A stretch of 13,889 nucleotides of DNA from Planctomycetota bacterium. GTDB taxonomy: Bacteria > Planctomycetota > Phycisphaerae > Sedimentisphaerales > Anaerobacaceae. The translations under genes were made by a program, and so were the position numbers. Position 1 is the stretch's first letter. Every line of letters starts with the position of its first letter. Under the pieces are notes generated by a model, which was given only the letters and a program-made list of their open reading frames with translations, did no database searches and had not been told where the DNA came from. The stretch spans positions 1 through 13,889 of the forward strand of contig JAFNGF010000418.1 in NCBI GenBank assembly GCA_017885385.1, written 5' to 3'. Positions 13,458-13,889 of the stretch are shown piece after piece.

Positions 13458-13889
13458 ATGCCCAGGAAGATCAAATGGGGTGTGATTGGATCAGGCGGAA
13501 TCGCCAGGCGAAGGACGATTCCGGAGGGCATTTCAAAAGCCCGTAATGCCCGGTTGTCCGCCGTCTTCGACATCAATCCGCAAGTCAACGCTGAGGTGGC
13601 GAAAGAGTTTGACGCCGGGCGGGCAGCAAGTATCGGCGATTTGCTCGATGGTGACATCGACGCCGTTTACGTTGTCACACCCGCCTACCTTCACGCCGAG
13701 CACGTTCGAGCCACAGCCTGTGCCGGAAAGCACGTCCTATGCGAGAAGCCTCTGGGGATGACCGTTGCCGAGGCTGAAGAAATGATCGCGCTGTGCCAAA
13801 AGATGGGCGTCAAACTTGGCTGTGCGTTTATGATGCGCTTCGTAGCCCAGCACGCCGAAGCGCTGAAGCTCATCCAGCAAGGCAGGCTC
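13458..13889 (+). CDS. Gfo/Idh/MocA-family oxidoreductase (3' partial)
   Basis: The frame runs off the window after 144 residues; the family is usually 330-400. The NAD(P)-binding Rossmann start is GVIGSGGIA (8-16), with an acidic residue after the second strand (Asp38), which favours NAD. CEKPLG (Lys97) is the family's EKP motif, whose lysine takes part in catalysis. The family oxidises or reduces sugars and cyclitols. ATG 13458 has GAGAAAGGA 7 bases upstream and begins 21 bases after the aminotransferase stop, so both are probably on one mRNA. The catalytic C-terminal domain lies outside the window, so substrate class cannot be judged. Confidence 0.92.
   Translation, partial: MPRKIKWGVIGSGGIARRRTIPEGISKARNARLSAVFDINPQVNAEVAKEFDAGRAASIGDLLDGDIDAVYVVTPAYLHAEHVRATACAGKHVLCEKPLGMTVAEAEEMIALCQKMGVKLGCAFMMRFVAQHAEALKLIQQGRL

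Overview
The window looks like a chromosomal piece of a Planctomycetota bacterium, most likely of the Phycisphaerae/Sedimentisphaerales type. This is inferred from gene content, not from a marker gene. The pointers are secreted proteins ending in dockerin-like EF-hand pairs, GLUG repeats, a C10 peptidase fused to right-handed beta-helices, a planctomycete-style neutral-ceramidase-like hydrolase, a Tat-exported sugar isomerase, and many short palindromic cassettes between and inside genes. No rRNA, tRNA, CRISPR array, transposase or phage gene was seen.

Layout. (1) 1-804 (+): 3' end of a secreted GLUG-repeat protein with a C-terminal dockerin-like pair. (2) 850-4986 (-): a 1378-residue secreted protein that converges on it: signal peptide, Spi-like propeptide, streptopain-type C10 peptidase, two copies of an Ig-like plus beta-helix module, then a dockerin-like pair. 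A perfect-consensus sigma70 promoter with an inverted repeat across its -10 box lies upstream. (3) 5203-5808 (-) purE and 5978-6853 (+) amrB diverge around a string of small hairpins. (4) 7044-8411 (+) is a TrpB2-type tryptophan synthase beta chain without trpA, followed by 8509-9315 (+), an outer-membrane beta-barrel protein, and a bidirectional terminator. (5) 9484-10866 and 10888-11961 (-) form a two-gene exported unit: a ceramidase-like hydrolase and a Tat-signal TIM-barrel sugar isomerase/epimerase. (6) 12162-13436 and 13458-end (+) form the divergent cytoplasmic unit: a DegT-family aminotransferase and a Gfo/Idh/MocA oxidoreductase cut by the window edge.

How the parts may work together. 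Regions 1 and 2 are cell-surface or extracellular proteins. Regions 5 and 6 start from overlapping divergent promoters in about 200 bp, which suggests joint control of an exported hydrolase/isomerase pair and a cytoplasmic aminotransferase/dehydrogenase pair acting on sugars or cyclitols; the substrate is unknown. Region 3-4 is core metabolism (purines, an indole/serine-type PLP enzyme, and one member of the AmmeMemoRadiSam trio).

The most unusual non-genic signal is a set of GC-rich palindromic cassettes. One forms the tail of PurE, one the tail of the TIM-barrel protein, one touches the stop codon of the ceramidase-like gene, and one lies in the probable leader of the aminotransferase gene. 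Several share the border GCTAA/TTAGC, and three share the decamer TGCCCCCGCG.
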